Shown here one piece after another: positions 7,880 to 16,670 of a stretch of 64,000 nucleotides of DNA. A program made the translations under genes and the position numbers. The notes below the pieces were generated by a model that saw only the letters and a program-made list of their open reading frames with translations, ran no database searches and was not told the DNA's origin. Source of the DNA: Clostridia bacterium (GTDB lineage: Bacteria; Bacillota; Clostridia; Oscillospirales; Acutalibacteraceae); the NCBI GenBank assembly GCA_017441385.1, contig JAFRXY010000025.1, positions 62,001 through 126,000 on the forward strand. The letters are read 5' to 3'. Position 1 is the stretch's first letter, and each line of letters opens with the position of its first letter.

Positions 7880-8968
7880 ATGACATATGACGAATTACTG
7901 TGCATTTCTCCTTATTCGCTCGGCAAGGCGGAAAAGGAGAGGGTTCTCACAGAGCGGCTGACGGAACTGACGGAACTGCATCGCCGCCATTGCCCGGAGT
8001 ACGCGCGGATGCTTGACAGCATCAGTTTTGACGCCGCCGGCGTTCACAGCTATAAAGATCTTCCGTTTCTGCCCGTGCGGCTTTTCAAGGAACTGGAACT
8101 GAAATCGGTGCCCCGTGAGGAAATTGTCAAAACAATGACTTCCTCCGGCACAACCGGACAGGCTGTCAGCAGGATTTTTCTCGACAAAACGACTTCTTCC
8201 AACCAGCAGAAGACCATGGTGAAGATCGTGTCTGCGTTTACAGGGTCAAGCCGCATGCCGATGATTATCATTGACTGTCCGGGCGTGGTCAAAAACAGGG
8301 CGATGTTTTCCGCCCGCGGCGCGGGAATACTGGGCTTTTCCATATTCGGAGCCAAGAAGATCTACGCGCTCGACGACGACATGAAGCTGGATGTGGAGGC
8401 TCTTCAGGCATTTCTGGAAAAATACAAAGGGCAGAAAATCCTGCTCTTTGGCTTTACTTTTATGATCTGGCAGCATTTTTACAAGGAACTGCTCAGATTG
8501 AAGGAACAGGGCGTTACGTTTGACCTGTCCGACGGTATTCTGATACACGGAGGCGGCTGGAAAAAGCTGATTTCCGAGGCGGTCAGCCACGATGAATTCC
8601 ACAAAAGAATGAAGGAAGCCTGCGGTCTTGCCCGTATTCACGACTATTACGGAATGGTGGAACAGACCGGCTGCATCTATATGGAATGTGAATGCGGACA
8701 TCTTCACGCCAGCGTGTTTTCCGATGTGATCACAAGGCGTCCTTTGGATTTTGCGGAATGTGATATCGGAGAGAAGGGAATTATTCAGGTAGTGAGCGCT
8801 ATTCCGGAATCATACCCCGGCCACAGCCTGCTTACAGAGGACGAGGGGGTCATTCTCGGTGAGGACGACTGCCCCTGCGGCCGCAAAGGGAAATATTTCA
8901 AAATTGAAGGAAGACTGAAAAACGCCGAGATAAGAGGGTGCAGTGATACATATGCAGCTAAATTCTGA
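7880..8968 (+). CDS. LuxE-like acyl-protein synthetase, copy 1
   Basis: The product has 362 residues. The LuxE family activates a carboxylate with ATP and holds it as a thioester for reduction. Visible are the adenylate-binding motif TSSGTTG (residues 87-93), a motif around HDYYGMVEQTG, paired cysteine motifs ECECGH and DCPCGRKG that may bind zinc, and a cysteine eight residues from the C-terminus (RGCSDTY). That cysteine sits where LuxE of luminous bacteria carries its acyl-accepting cysteine. ATG 7880 is chosen because AGGAG ends nine bases before it; TTG 7871 directly abuts that site. The LuxC start lies inside its 3' end, so the two are coupled. A paralogue occurs at 13958. Confidence 0.9.
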   Translation: MTYDELLCISPYSLGKAEKERVLTERLTELTELHRRHCPEYARMLDSISFDAAGVHSYKDLPFLPVRLFKELELKSVPREEIVKTMTSSGTTGQAVSRIFLDKTTSSNQQKTMVKIVSAFTGSSRMPMIIIDCPGVVKNRAMFSARGAGILGFSIFGAKKIYALDDDMKLDVEALQAFLEKYKGQKILLFGFTFMIWQHFYKELLRLKEQGVTFDLSDGILIHGGGWKKLISEAVSHDEFHKRMKEACGLARIHDYYGMVEQTGCIYMECECGHLHASVFSDVITRRPLDFAECDIGEKGIIQVVSAIPESYPGHSLLTEDEGVILGEDDCPCGRKGKYFKIEGRLKNAEIRGCSDTYAAKF

Positions 8969-10160
8969 TGTGCTGAACAGGGTTGAATTTCTCACAGGCA
9001 ACGCGGACCTGGCATCTCAGCTTCCCTGTGTCCCGGCAATGGTGCCGTTTGACGACAGGATTGTCAGTTTCCTGAACGACGTTTCAAAGGAACTGCTGAA
9101 AGACCGCGCTTCCAAGGGATTCTCCGACGTGGTGACATTCGCCTTCTGGGTCAGAAAGGCTTCGGTCATCAAGCTGAAGGAACGTTTTGAAGCAAAAGAC
9201 AACGCTCTACACTTGGGCAAAGGCGTCGCCTTTCATATTGCCCCGTCCAATGTGCCTGTCAATTTTGCCTACTCGCTGGCTGCGGGACTGCTCAACGGAA
9301 ACGCCAATGTGGTGAGGGTGCCGAGCAGGGACTTCCCGCAGGTTGCTATGATTGTCACCGCCGTCAACAAGGCGCTTGAAACCCACACCGAAATGAAACC
9401 CTATGTGCTCCTTGTCCGTTACGGCAGGGACAGGGAAATCAACGACCTTTTCAGCTCGATCGCCGACATACGCGTTGTCTGGGGCGGCGACAGAACGATT
9501 GCCGAGCTGAGGAATTCCCCGTTGCCCCCGCGGTCGGGTGAAATCACTTTTGCCGACCGGTATTCCCTTGCGGTGGTGGATGCCGACTCCTACCTTTCGA
9601 TGGAGGATAAGGCAAAGGTGGCGGAGGATTTTTACAACGATACCTTCTTCACCGACCAGAATGCCTGCACCAGCCCCAGGGTCATTGTCTGGACGGGAAA
9701 CAGAATTGACGAGGCAAAACGGGTGTTCTGGGAGGAAGCACACAGGCTTGTCGCGCAGAAATACACCTTTCAGCCGATTCAGGGCGTCAATAAGCTGACC
9801 AGCAGTTATCTGATTGCCGCCGCGGAGCCGGGCGTGAAGGTGCAGGCGCACGAAGACAATCTGATCATAAGGATTGCCGTTTCTCAGATCAGCGGCAAAC
9901 TGATGGATTACCGTGACAACAGCGGTTATTTTTTTGAATACGACTGCCGGGATATTCTGGATATCCGGCCGCTTTGCGATGATAAAAAATGCCAGACCAT
10001 CGCCTGCATCGGCGACAGGCAGGCGGTGCTTCCGCTCCTGCTGTCAGGCGTCAAAGGCATAGACCGTGTTGTCCCCATGGGCAAGACCATGGACTTTGAC
10101 CTCATCTGGGACGGCTATAATCTTCCCGCCCTGCTCACCAGAACAGTTGTGATGGAATGA
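8943..10160 (+). CDS. LuxC-like acyl-CoA/acyl-protein reductase, copy 1
   Basis: The product has 405 residues and belongs to the LuxC branch of the aldehyde dehydrogenase superfamily, reducing an acyl thioester to an aldehyde with NADPH. Seen: the nucleotide-binding segment HIAPSNVPVNF, VVWGGDRTI, and the catalytic cysteine Cys242 in TDQNACTSPR. GTG 8943 and ATG 8952 are both possible starts; AGAGGG is four bases from the first and 13 from the second. The gene overlaps luxE copy 1 by 26 bases. It closes module A. No luciferase genes are nearby, so the aldehyde must serve another purpose. Confidence 0.9.
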   Translation: MIHMQLNSDVLNRVEFLTGNADLASQLPCVPAMVPFDDRIVSFLNDVSKELLKDRASKGFSDVVTFAFWVRKASVIKLKERFEAKDNALHLGKGVAFHIAPSNVPVNFAYSLAAGLLNGNANVVRVPSRDFPQVAMIVTAVNKALETHTEMKPYVLLVRYGRDREINDLFSSIADIRVVWGGDRTIAELRNSPLPPRSGEITFADRYSLAVVDADSYLSMEDKAKVAEDFYNDTFFTDQNACTSPRVIVWTGNRIDEAKRVFWEEAHRLVAQKYTFQPIQGVNKLTSSYLIAAAEPGVKVQAHEDNLIIRIAVSQISGKLMDYRDNSGYFFEYDCRDILDIRPLCDDKKCQTIACIGDRQAVLPLLLSGVKGIDRVVPMGKTMDFDLIWDGYNLPALLTRTVVME

Positions 10161-10201
10161 TAGGGTTTTTCATTGGGCCAATATACCCATGCGGTGTTTT
10201 T

Positions 10202-10233
10202 TTGTATTATAGGATATTCATACCTTATATAAT
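10202..10233 (+). promoter_or_regulatory. Possible promoter of module B
   Basis: A consensus TATAAT at 10228-10233 stands in an AT-rich gap. The best -35 candidate, TTGTAT at 10202-10207, is 20 bases away, longer than ideal. Module B may therefore be transcribed alone, be activator-dependent, or read through from module A; no clear terminator separates them. Confidence 0.4.
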
Positions 10234-10287
10234 GTATATGCTATCGCAGTCAGATATATCATAGAGAAAAATTAAGGAGCATCAGTT

Positions 10288-11109
10288 ATGACCGATAAAT
10301 ATCTCCGGTTGGAAGGTTTTTCCAAGCAGATACGAGGAACAATGATAAGCACGGCCGACTACTGTAGCAGGAATATTCACTGGGGCGGATCGCTTTCCTG
10401 CGTTGAAATACTAAACAGTATATGTTCTCTTTTGCTGAATGCACCGGACGTCAACAGCGTACAGGATATCAATGAACGGCTAATCGTATCAAAGGGTCAT
10501 GCGGCACTCGCATTATATGCTGTTTTTTACCAGTACGGTCTCATAGACGATTTCAGACAGGACTACCAAAAAGACGGTGGCATTTTCTCAGAGGAATTAG
10601 CTGTCGGTACGGAACTCGGCGTAACCTGTTCAACCGGAAGCCTTGGTCTCGGTCTTCCTTATGCGGTGGGTAAGGCGCTTAAGACAAAGATGAAGGGCGA
10701 GGATAAAAAAATCTATGTATTAATGGGTGACGGCGAATGCGATGAAGGATCCGTCTGGGAATCTGTAATGTTTGCCGCTCAAAAAAAGCTCGATAATCTT
10801 TGTCTTATCATCGACCGCAACCATCTTCAGCTGGATGGCCACACAGATGAGATCGTTGCGTTGAACGATCTAGAAGGAGTATTCAAGAGTTTTGGCTGGA
10901 ATGCAATGACTGTATGCGGTCATTCGTATCCGGAACTGGACAAAGCGTTTAGCCACCAAACCAGCGGAAGACCTACCGTTATTATTGCGGACACTGTCAA
11001 GGGCAAAGGAATTTCTTTTATGGAAAATAATCACATATGGCATGACAGGATACTCAACCGCGATTTACTGGAACAGGCCAAAAGGGAGGTCGGACTATGC
11101 TCGAAATAA
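10288..11109 (+). CDS. Transketolase, N-terminal (thiamine diphosphate) subunit
   Basis: A 273-residue N-terminal half of a split transketolase. With its partner it moves a two-carbon ketol unit from a ketose to an aldehyde. Motifs: SKGHAALALY, the TGSLGLGLP segment, and the thiamine-diphosphate/Mg signature GDGECDEG beginning near residue 148, completed by DRNHLQLDG. The C-terminal half follows with a 13-base overlap, so the pair is co-expressed. Split transketolases occur in archaea, Firmicutes and some surface-sugar loci. Here the neighbours (SDR, NeuB-like, LuxE/LuxC, ACP) argue for a biosynthetic role rather than the pentose-phosphate pathway (inference). Confidence 0.93.
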   Translation: MTDKYLRLEGFSKQIRGTMISTADYCSRNIHWGGSLSCVEILNSICSLLLNAPDVNSVQDINERLIVSKGHAALALYAVFYQYGLIDDFRQDYQKDGGIFSEELAVGTELGVTCSTGSLGLGLPYAVGKALKTKMKGEDKKIYVLMGDGECDEGSVWESVMFAAQKKLDNLCLIIDRNHLQLDGHTDEIVALNDLEGVFKSFGWNAMTVCGHSYPELDKAFSHQTSGRPTVIIADTVKGKGISFMENNHIWHDRILNRDLLEQAKREVGLCSK

Positions 11110-12089
11110 ACTCAAAAAATATCAGATTCCTTTCAAGAATGGGAGCACAGGGCGTCCTCGGACAGGTAGTCTATGAAAATGCATGTGATGACGCTGATTT
11201 TTTTGCATTATCCGCCGATCTTGGTATTCCTTCCGGCTTTGAAAGAATTATGAAGCAATTCCCCGACAAATTTCTTGATATCGGTATTGCGGAAGCAAAT
11301 ATGCTTTCTGTAGCTGCGGGGATTGCTGATGAAAAAACGCCTGCAATAGCCACATCATGGTCTCCGTTTGCCACCTACCGATGTGCAGACCAGATGCGTG
11401 TTTTTATGGGATGTATGCGTAAAAACATAAAAGTAATCGGAATGGGCAGCGGACTACACACCCCCTACTTGGGAAGTTCACATTACGGAGTCGGTGATGT
11501 GGCGGTGGCCATGTCCATCCCGGGCATAGATGTAATTGCTCCCGCTGACGGCCTTGAAATATATGCGGCTCTCAACGCGGCATTAAAAAACGACAGACCT
11601 ACTTATATCCGTCTTACAGGCGGGGATACTTTGCCGATGATTTACAAAGAAGACTTCCGTTTTGAAATCGGCAAAGCAAATCTGATAAAGCAGGGCAGCG
11701 ATGTTCTGATCGTAGGCTGCGGCTATATACTCAGCGAAACCATAAAAGCGGCGGAGATACTTGAGAAAAACGGCATTTCATGCACGGTGGCCGACATGCA
11801 CACAATCAAGCCCATAGATACGGAGTTTTTAAAGACAGCTTCTGACTACCGTCTCACAGTCACGGTGGAGGAACACAGTGTATTCGGAGGACTGGGCAGC
11901 GCTGTATTAAAGGCACTTTCGGAACTGAATATACAAAAGCCATTCTGCTCACTCGGCATAGATGACTTCTTCCCCACTGTTGGCAGTTACAGCTATCTTC
12001 TTAAGCAGTGCGGTTTGGACAGTGAAAGTATCGCTGACAGGATAATGAAAAAATTAGAAAAAATTAACAACAATAATTCGGTAAATTAA
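11097..12089 (+). CDS. Transketolase, C-terminal (pyrimidine-binding) subunit
   Basis: A 330-residue partner of the preceding subunit, containing the pyrimidine-binding and C-terminal transketolase domains. The cofactor-activating glutamate is Glu66 in DIGIAEANM; downstream are SSHYGVGDVA and the TVEEHSVFGGLG segment typical of the C-terminal domain. The start is ATG 11097, inside the end of the first subunit. About 90 bases follow before the next coding start, with no obvious terminator, so the operon probably continues. Confidence 0.93.
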   Translation: MLEINSKNIRFLSRMGAQGVLGQVVYENACDDADFFALSADLGIPSGFERIMKQFPDKFLDIGIAEANMLSVAAGIADEKTPAIATSWSPFATYRCADQMRVFMGCMRKNIKVIGMGSGLHTPYLGSSHYGVGDVAVAMSIPGIDVIAPADGLEIYAALNAALKNDRPTYIRLTGGDTLPMIYKEDFRFEIGKANLIKQGSDVLIVGCGYILSETIKAAEILEKNGISCTVADMHTIKPIDTEFLKTASDYRLTVTVEEHSVFGGLGSAVLKALSELNIQKPFCSLGIDDFFPTVGSYSYLLKQCGLDSESIADRIMKKLEKINNNNSVN

Positions 12090-12179
12090 AATTTCCTTCC
12101 CCTTTGTGAACTGTTATCAGACAATTAATTGTTTCTTTCAGGCATAGAAGGCGGTACAAACCAACCAAGGAGAATCAAT

Positions 12180-12920
12180 ATGCTCAAAGGAAAAACAGCA
12201 ATGGTTACCGGATCAAACAGAGGTATCGGTCTGGCTGTAGTAAAATTATTTGCGAAAAATCACGCAGATATTCTTGCCTGCGCACGCACGCAAACACCCG
12301 AATTTGAAAAAGAAATGCAGGAGCTTGCAAATGAATACGGCATAAGCATTCTTCCCGTGTATTTCGATCTTTCCGATGAAGCTGCCGCCACAAGCGCAGT
12401 CAAACAGCTGATAAAGAACACAGAGCGCATCGATATACTTGTAAACAATGCAGGTGTAACCACCGTCGGACTTTTCGGAATGACCCCCGTCGCGAAGATA
12501 AAACAGGTTTTTGACATCAATTTCTTTGCTCAGCTTTCTATTACCCAGCTTGTCACAAAGAAAATGTCGAGAAATCATTCCGGATCCGTGATCAATATCT
12601 GCTCCGTTTCGGGTCTTTCAAACGAAAAAGGAGGACTTGCCTACGGCAGCAGTAAAGCGGCGCTTGCGTATGCCACGAAAACGCTTGCCGTAGAACTCGG
12701 CGCAAACGGCATCAGGGTCAATGCCGTATCCCCGGGATTCATAGATACCGATATGTGGAAAGAGCGCGATGAAGATCTTCGTTCTTCATTGTTAAGCAAA
12801 ACGCCGCTTGCCCGTCAGGGTTCACCGGAGGATGTAGCAAAAGCAGTGCTGTTTCTTGCATCGGATGACTCGTCATATATAACAGGCAGAAACATTATTG
12901 TTGACGGAGGGAGAATTTAA
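12180..12920 (+). CDS. Short-chain dehydrogenase/reductase (FabG-like), module B
   Basis: A 246-residue Rossmann-fold SDR. Seen: cofactor motif TGSNRGIG near the N-terminus, NNAGVT, the catalytic serine in NICSVSG, YGSSKAA with the YxxxK pair, and a C-terminal DGGRI. ATG 12180 is preceded by AAGGAG; an upstream in-frame start at 12129 lacks one. FabG-like SDRs reduce 3-oxoacyl-ACP or keto-sugar substrates with NAD(P)H. Lying between transketolase and the NeuB-like gene, it may reduce the ketone made by the transketolase (inference). It resembles the divergent SDR at 16671-17408, mainly in the first 70 residues. Confidence 0.88.
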   Translation: MLKGKTAMVTGSNRGIGLAVVKLFAKNHADILACARTQTPEFEKEMQELANEYGISILPVYFDLSDEAAATSAVKQLIKNTERIDILVNNAGVTTVGLFGMTPVAKIKQVFDINFFAQLSITQLVTKKMSRNHSGSVINICSVSGLSNEKGGLAYGSSKAALAYATKTLAVELGANGIRVNAVSPGFIDTDMWKERDEDLRSSLLSKTPLARQGSPEDVAKAVLFLASDDSSYITGRNIIVDGGRI

Positions 12921-12923
12921 AGC

Positions 12924-13961
12924 ATGGAAAGAATGAATATCAACGGAAGAATGATCGCAAATAACACTTTTCCATACTTTGTTGCTGAGGTTAATTCCAG
13001 TCATAACGGGAATCTTGCGACCGCTATGGAAATGGCTGACGAAATCAGGAGAATCGGCTGTGACGCCATCAAATTTCAGTCATGGTCAGCGGAAACACTG
13101 TACTCCGCCGATTACTACAAGGAAAATCCTATTGCCAAAAGGATGGTAAGCAAGTTTGCCATGTCGGAAGAGCAGCTTTTTGAAATCTCAAAGCACTGCC
13201 GCGACATCGGATTGACCTTTTTTTCCACCCCTTACAGCCGCAGAGAAGTTGACTTTCTGGTAGACGAATGCAAGGCGCCAATGATCAAAGTGGCTTCTAT
13301 GGATATCAATAACTATGCGTTCCTTGCATATATTGCCAACAAAGGCGTCCCTGTCATTCTTTCGACAGGTATGAGCTCCTTCGATGAAATAGAAAAAGCG
13401 GTAGAAATTTTTAAATCCTGCGGTAACGACGCGCTGTGCATTCTTCACTGCGTTTCACAGTATCCGGTAGACGGTAAGGATGTTAATCTGAGAAATATGC
13501 AGCTTCTGAAGGACAGATTTCCTGATTATTCCGTGGGCTATTCCGATCACACCACGAATGCCGACGCCGCAGCCGCCGCAACTGCTTTGGGAGCCGCACT
13601 GATAGAAAAACATTTTACACTGAACAACAAAAAAATAGGCTGGGACAATCAAATGGCTACAGAGCCCTCCGGCTTTACTGAAATGATCGAAAAATGTCAT
13701 GCCGTGTTTGATATTCTTGGCAGTTACGAGCGTAACGTAAGCGAGGCAGAACTTGAACAGCGCACCAAAATGCGCCGGAGTATTGTGGCCGCGCGTGATT
13801 TGAAAGCGGGTCAGATAATTTCTCTGGAAGACCTTGATGCAAAACGCCCCGCAACCGGTCTGCCGGCTGACAGAATGTATACGGTAGTCGGTCAAAGACT
13901 TTGCCGTGATATAGCAAAAGACGAGATTATTTTTGCTTCCGATCTGGAGGGACAAGTATGA
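12924..13961 (+). CDS. NeuB/SpsE-family PEP-condensing synthase
   Basis: The product has 345 residues. The family condenses phosphoenolpyruvate with a sugar aldehyde, such as ManNAc, to make nonulosonic acids. Seen: the barrel start AEVNSSHNGN (residues 21-30), FSTPYSRREVDFL, HCVSQYP, GYSDHTT, metal-ligand region EKHFTLNN, and a C-terminal antifreeze-like SAF domain from about residue 285. No neuC epimerase or neuA CMP-transferase is nearby, so the product may not be ordinary sialic acid. GGAGGGAG lies ten bases before ATG 12924. Its stop overlaps the start of luxE copy 2 by four bases. Confidence 0.9.
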   Translation: MERMNINGRMIANNTFPYFVAEVNSSHNGNLATAMEMADEIRRIGCDAIKFQSWSAETLYSADYYKENPIAKRMVSKFAMSEEQLFEISKHCRDIGLTFFSTPYSRREVDFLVDECKAPMIKVASMDINNYAFLAYIANKGVPVILSTGMSSFDEIEKAVEIFKSCGNDALCILHCVSQYPVDGKDVNLRNMQLLKDRFPDYSVGYSDHTTNADAAAAATALGAALIEKHFTLNNKKIGWDNQMATEPSGFTEMIEKCHAVFDILGSYERNVSEAELEQRTKMRRSIVAARDLKAGQIISLEDLDAKRPATGLPADRMYTVVGQRLCRDIAKDEIIFASDLEGQV

Positions 13962-15037
13962 TTGATGATTTTAACAGCATACCGCCATACTCATTGGCAA
14001 AAGCAGAAAAGGAAGCCATGCTTCTGAAAGAAATAAAAGAGCGAATTGCTTTTCACAGAGAAAACTGTAAGGAATACAATAACATTCTCAATACATTGAA
14101 TTACAGCAACGAAAATTGTACCCAATTGTCTCAGGTTCCCTTTTTGCCTGTAAGAATTTTTAAGGAAATGTCGTTAAAAAGCATCCCTGATGAGCAAGTT
14201 TTTAAAATCATGACTTCCTCCGGTACGACAACTCAGGTTGCCTCTAAAATATATCTTAACAAGCAAAACGCCCTGTTGCAGCAAAAAATTCTTTTGCATC
14301 TTCTGGGTGACTTTGTAGGCAAAAAGAGAATGCCTATGCTCGTGATTGATACAAAGGAGATCATAAAAAACAGAAAACTGTTTACTTCCAGAGGGGCTAC
14401 TGTAATGGGGCTGGAATTTGCGGCAAGAAACATGGTCTTTGCTCTTGACGAGAATATGCGGCTTGACGCCGATGTCGTAAGCGATTTTCTTGACAAATAC
14501 GGTCAGAACGATTTCCTTATTTTCGGGTTAACCTTTATGGTGTGGAAGCATTTGTATGATGCCATAGAGGAAAGGAACTTATCTTTTGATCTGTCAAACG
14601 GCTATTTGCTGACCGGCGGAGGCTGGAAAAAATTAGTAGAACAGGCCGTGTCCAGTGAGGAGTTCAAGCAGCGTGGCAAAAAACTGTGCAACCTGAACCG
14701 GTATGTAGATCATTACGGAATGGCGGAGCAATCCGGAAGCATTTTTCCGGAATGCCCCTGCGGACATCTTCACGCGAGCATATATTCCGATGTCATTACA
14801 CGGAGATTTGAGGATTTTTCGCCCTGCGAAATTGGAGAGCCTGGAATCATTCAGGTGATCTCGGTAGTTCCGCATTCCTATCCCGGCAATTCTTTGCTGA
14901 CGGAGGACATGGGAGTGATTCTTGGTGAAGATGACTGCCCCTGCGGAAGAAAAGGCAAATATATCAAAATTTTAGGAAGAATAAAAAGTGCGGAAATCAG
15001 GGGGTGCAGTGATACGTATGCAAGCAAATTCAGCTAA
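13958..15037 (+). CDS. LuxE-like acyl-protein synthetase, copy 2
   Basis: A 359-residue paralogue of the gene at 7880. It keeps the adenylate motif TSSGTTTQ, the cysteine pairs ECPCGH and DCPCGRKG, and the near-terminal acyl-acceptor candidate Cys350 in RGCSDTY. The start ATG overlaps the NeuB-like stop (ATGA), implying tight coupling. Codon use is more AT-rich than copy 1, so the pair probably diverged in different genomes or long ago rather than by recent tandem duplication. Predicted role: activating a carboxylate, possibly from the module B carrier, for reduction by the next gene. Confidence 0.9.
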   Translation: MIDDFNSIPPYSLAKAEKEAMLLKEIKERIAFHRENCKEYNNILNTLNYSNENCTQLSQVPFLPVRIFKEMSLKSIPDEQVFKIMTSSGTTTQVASKIYLNKQNALLQQKILLHLLGDFVGKKRMPMLVIDTKEIIKNRKLFTSRGATVMGLEFAARNMVFALDENMRLDADVVSDFLDKYGQNDFLIFGLTFMVWKHLYDAIEERNLSFDLSNGYLLTGGGWKKLVEQAVSSEEFKQRGKKLCNLNRYVDHYGMAEQSGSIFPECPCGHLHASIYSDVITRRFEDFSPCEIGEPGIIQVISVVPHSYPGNSLLTEDMGVILGEDDCPCGRKGKYIKILGRIKSAEIRGCSDTYASKFS

Positions 15038-16214
15038 TATGGATTTTCTGGTAGGTTCTATGGAAATTCTTCAAGGAATGCCTGCTATTCCTTCACTCAG
15101 CGTTTTTTCCGATCTCGCGGTGAATTTTCTTGAAGATCTTTCCAGAGAATTAATTAACGACAAAAACGCGCGAGCTTATTCCGATGTGATCTCATTTGCT
15201 TACTGGATCAGAAGAGCGTCGCTGGAAAAGGCAAAAACGATGATGACAGACGGAAGATGCCGCATCGGACGCGGTGTGGCGCTGCATATTGCACCGTCAA
15301 ATGTTCCCGTCAACTTCGCCGTGACAATGACATATTCATTGCTTTCCGGCAACTGTACGGTGATCCGCGTTTCAAGCAAGCCTTTTGAGCAGATTGCAAT
15401 TATCTGCAGAGCATTGAATAAATTGCTTTCCGGCGCATTTTCATCTCTTATCCCCTATGTCTGCGTAGTAAGATACGAACACAGCGATGAAATAACCGCT
15501 GAGCTTTCGGCGATGTGCGATGTTCGCGTTGTGTGGGGCGGAAACAGAACAATTGCCCAGATAAGAAAAGCCTCGCTTCCTCCCCGTGCCATTGAGTTGA
15601 CATTTTCAGACAGACATTCCATCGCCATCATCAATTCAGATGAATATCTGAAGCGCGATCCTGAAAAAACGGCTAAGGACTTTTATACGGATACCTATTA
15701 TACGGATCAGAACGCATGCAGTTCCCCCCGGCTTGTCGTATGGACGGGCAGCTGTGTCAGTGAAGCGCGGGAACGTTTCTGGTCGTATCTGGACAGGCTG
15801 GTTAAACAGGACTACAATCTCAGACCTATACAGTCCGTTGATAAACTTCTTTCTCTCTGTTTGCTTTCCGCTTCAGGGCAAAGCGCCAGACTGGTATCAT
15901 CAGATAATTATGTAGTGCGTGTTGAAGTAGATCATCTTTCGCCGGAACTGATGAATTATAAAGACAGCGGCGGCTATTTTTTCGAGTATACCGCAAAGGA
16001 TATTAATGAAATAGTACCCGTTCTGACAAAATCCTGCCAAACAATTACAGTGCTGGGAATCCCCTATAAAGATGTTACGGATGTTGTTGTAAATAATGGT
16101 ACAAAGGGCGTTGACAGGATCGTGCCGATGGGTATGGCTATGGGAATTGAATATATCTGGGACGGATTTGATATGATCAGTTCTATGTCAAGAATAGTTT
16201 ACTTCCCGCAATAA
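15009..16214 (+). CDS. LuxC-like acyl-CoA/acyl-protein reductase, copy 2
   Basis: A 401-residue paralogue of the reductase at 8943. Conserved features are HIAPSNVPVNFA, VVWGGNRTI and the catalytic Cys237 in TDQNACSSPR, with GYFFEYT near the C-terminus. GTG 15009 is taken as start (AGGGGG four bases away); ATG 15018 is the alternative. The 29-base overlap with luxE copy 2 closely mirrors the module A junction, so the luxE-luxC pair behaves as one transferable unit. It should convert the LuxE-bound acyl group to an aldehyde. Confidence 0.9.
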   Translation: MIRMQANSANMDFLVGSMEILQGMPAIPSLSVFSDLAVNFLEDLSRELINDKNARAYSDVISFAYWIRRASLEKAKTMMTDGRCRIGRGVALHIAPSNVPVNFAVTMTYSLLSGNCTVIRVSSKPFEQIAIICRALNKLLSGAFSSLIPYVCVVRYEHSDEITAELSAMCDVRVVWGGNRTIAQIRKASLPPRAIELTFSDRHSIAIINSDEYLKRDPEKTAKDFYTDTYYTDQNACSSPRLVVWTGSCVSEARERFWSYLDRLVKQDYNLRPIQSVDKLLSLCLLSASGQSARLVSSDNYVVRVEVDHLSPELMNYKDSGGYFFEYTAKDINEIVPVLTKSCQTITVLGIPYKDVTDVVVNNGTKGVDRIVPMGMAMGIEYIWDGFDMISSMSRIVYFPQ

Positions 16215-16249
16215 ATCATCAAAATTATATTATACAGGAGAATGCAATC

Positions 16250-16492
16250 ATGACAAACCTTGAAAAATACAACAAAGCTTTTACAGATACGTTTGAGATT
16301 ACCGAAGACCAGCTTGACGGATTAAAATATCAGGATATTGACGCATGGGATTCCGTCGGTCATATGAGCTTAATTGCCGCTCTTGAGGACACGTTTGATA
16401 TCATGATGGATACAGACGATATTATTGATCTCAATTCCTATGAAAAAGGCAAAGAAATACTTGGCAAAGACGATTACGGTGTAAGTCTTTAA
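16250..16492 (+). CDS. Acyl carrier protein, module B
   Basis: An 80-residue carrier with attachment Ser35 in WDSVGHM. It matches the module A carrier at 70 of 80 positions by direct comparison; residues 27 to 71 are identical. Many codons in the shared core differ, so the protein, not just the DNA, has been conserved. The start is ATG 16250 after AGGAG. It ends the plus-strand operon. The identical recognition face suggests both carriers are handled by the same or interchangeable partner enzymes (inference). Confidence 0.93.
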   Translation: MTNLEKYNKAFTDTFEITEDQLDGLKYQDIDAWDSVGHMSLIAALEDTFDIMMDTDDIIDLNSYEKGKEILGKDDYGVSL

Positions 16493-16540
16493 ATACTGAT
16501 TATTTCGACGCAAAGTGATTGATACCTAAAGGATTCCTAC

Positions 16541-16603
16541 ACAACAACAACAAAATCGAACCCCGTCAGATACGATTTGTCAAATCATACCTGACGGGGT
16601 TCG
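16541..16603 (-). terminator. Terminator between convergent operons
   Basis: Stem CGAACCCCGTCAG/CTGACGGGGTTCG (16557-16569 with 16591-16603), with further pairing of GATTTG and AAATC in the loop. On the minus strand it is followed by a T-rich stretch (16556-16541), so it mainly ends the SDR/GNAT operon. It may also stop the plus-strand ACP transcript. Confidence 0.85.
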
Positions 16604-16670
16604 TTGTGAATACAAAGCGTTTCAAGACGGACTATGTGAAAATATGCATTAAATCCGGTGTGATAACACA

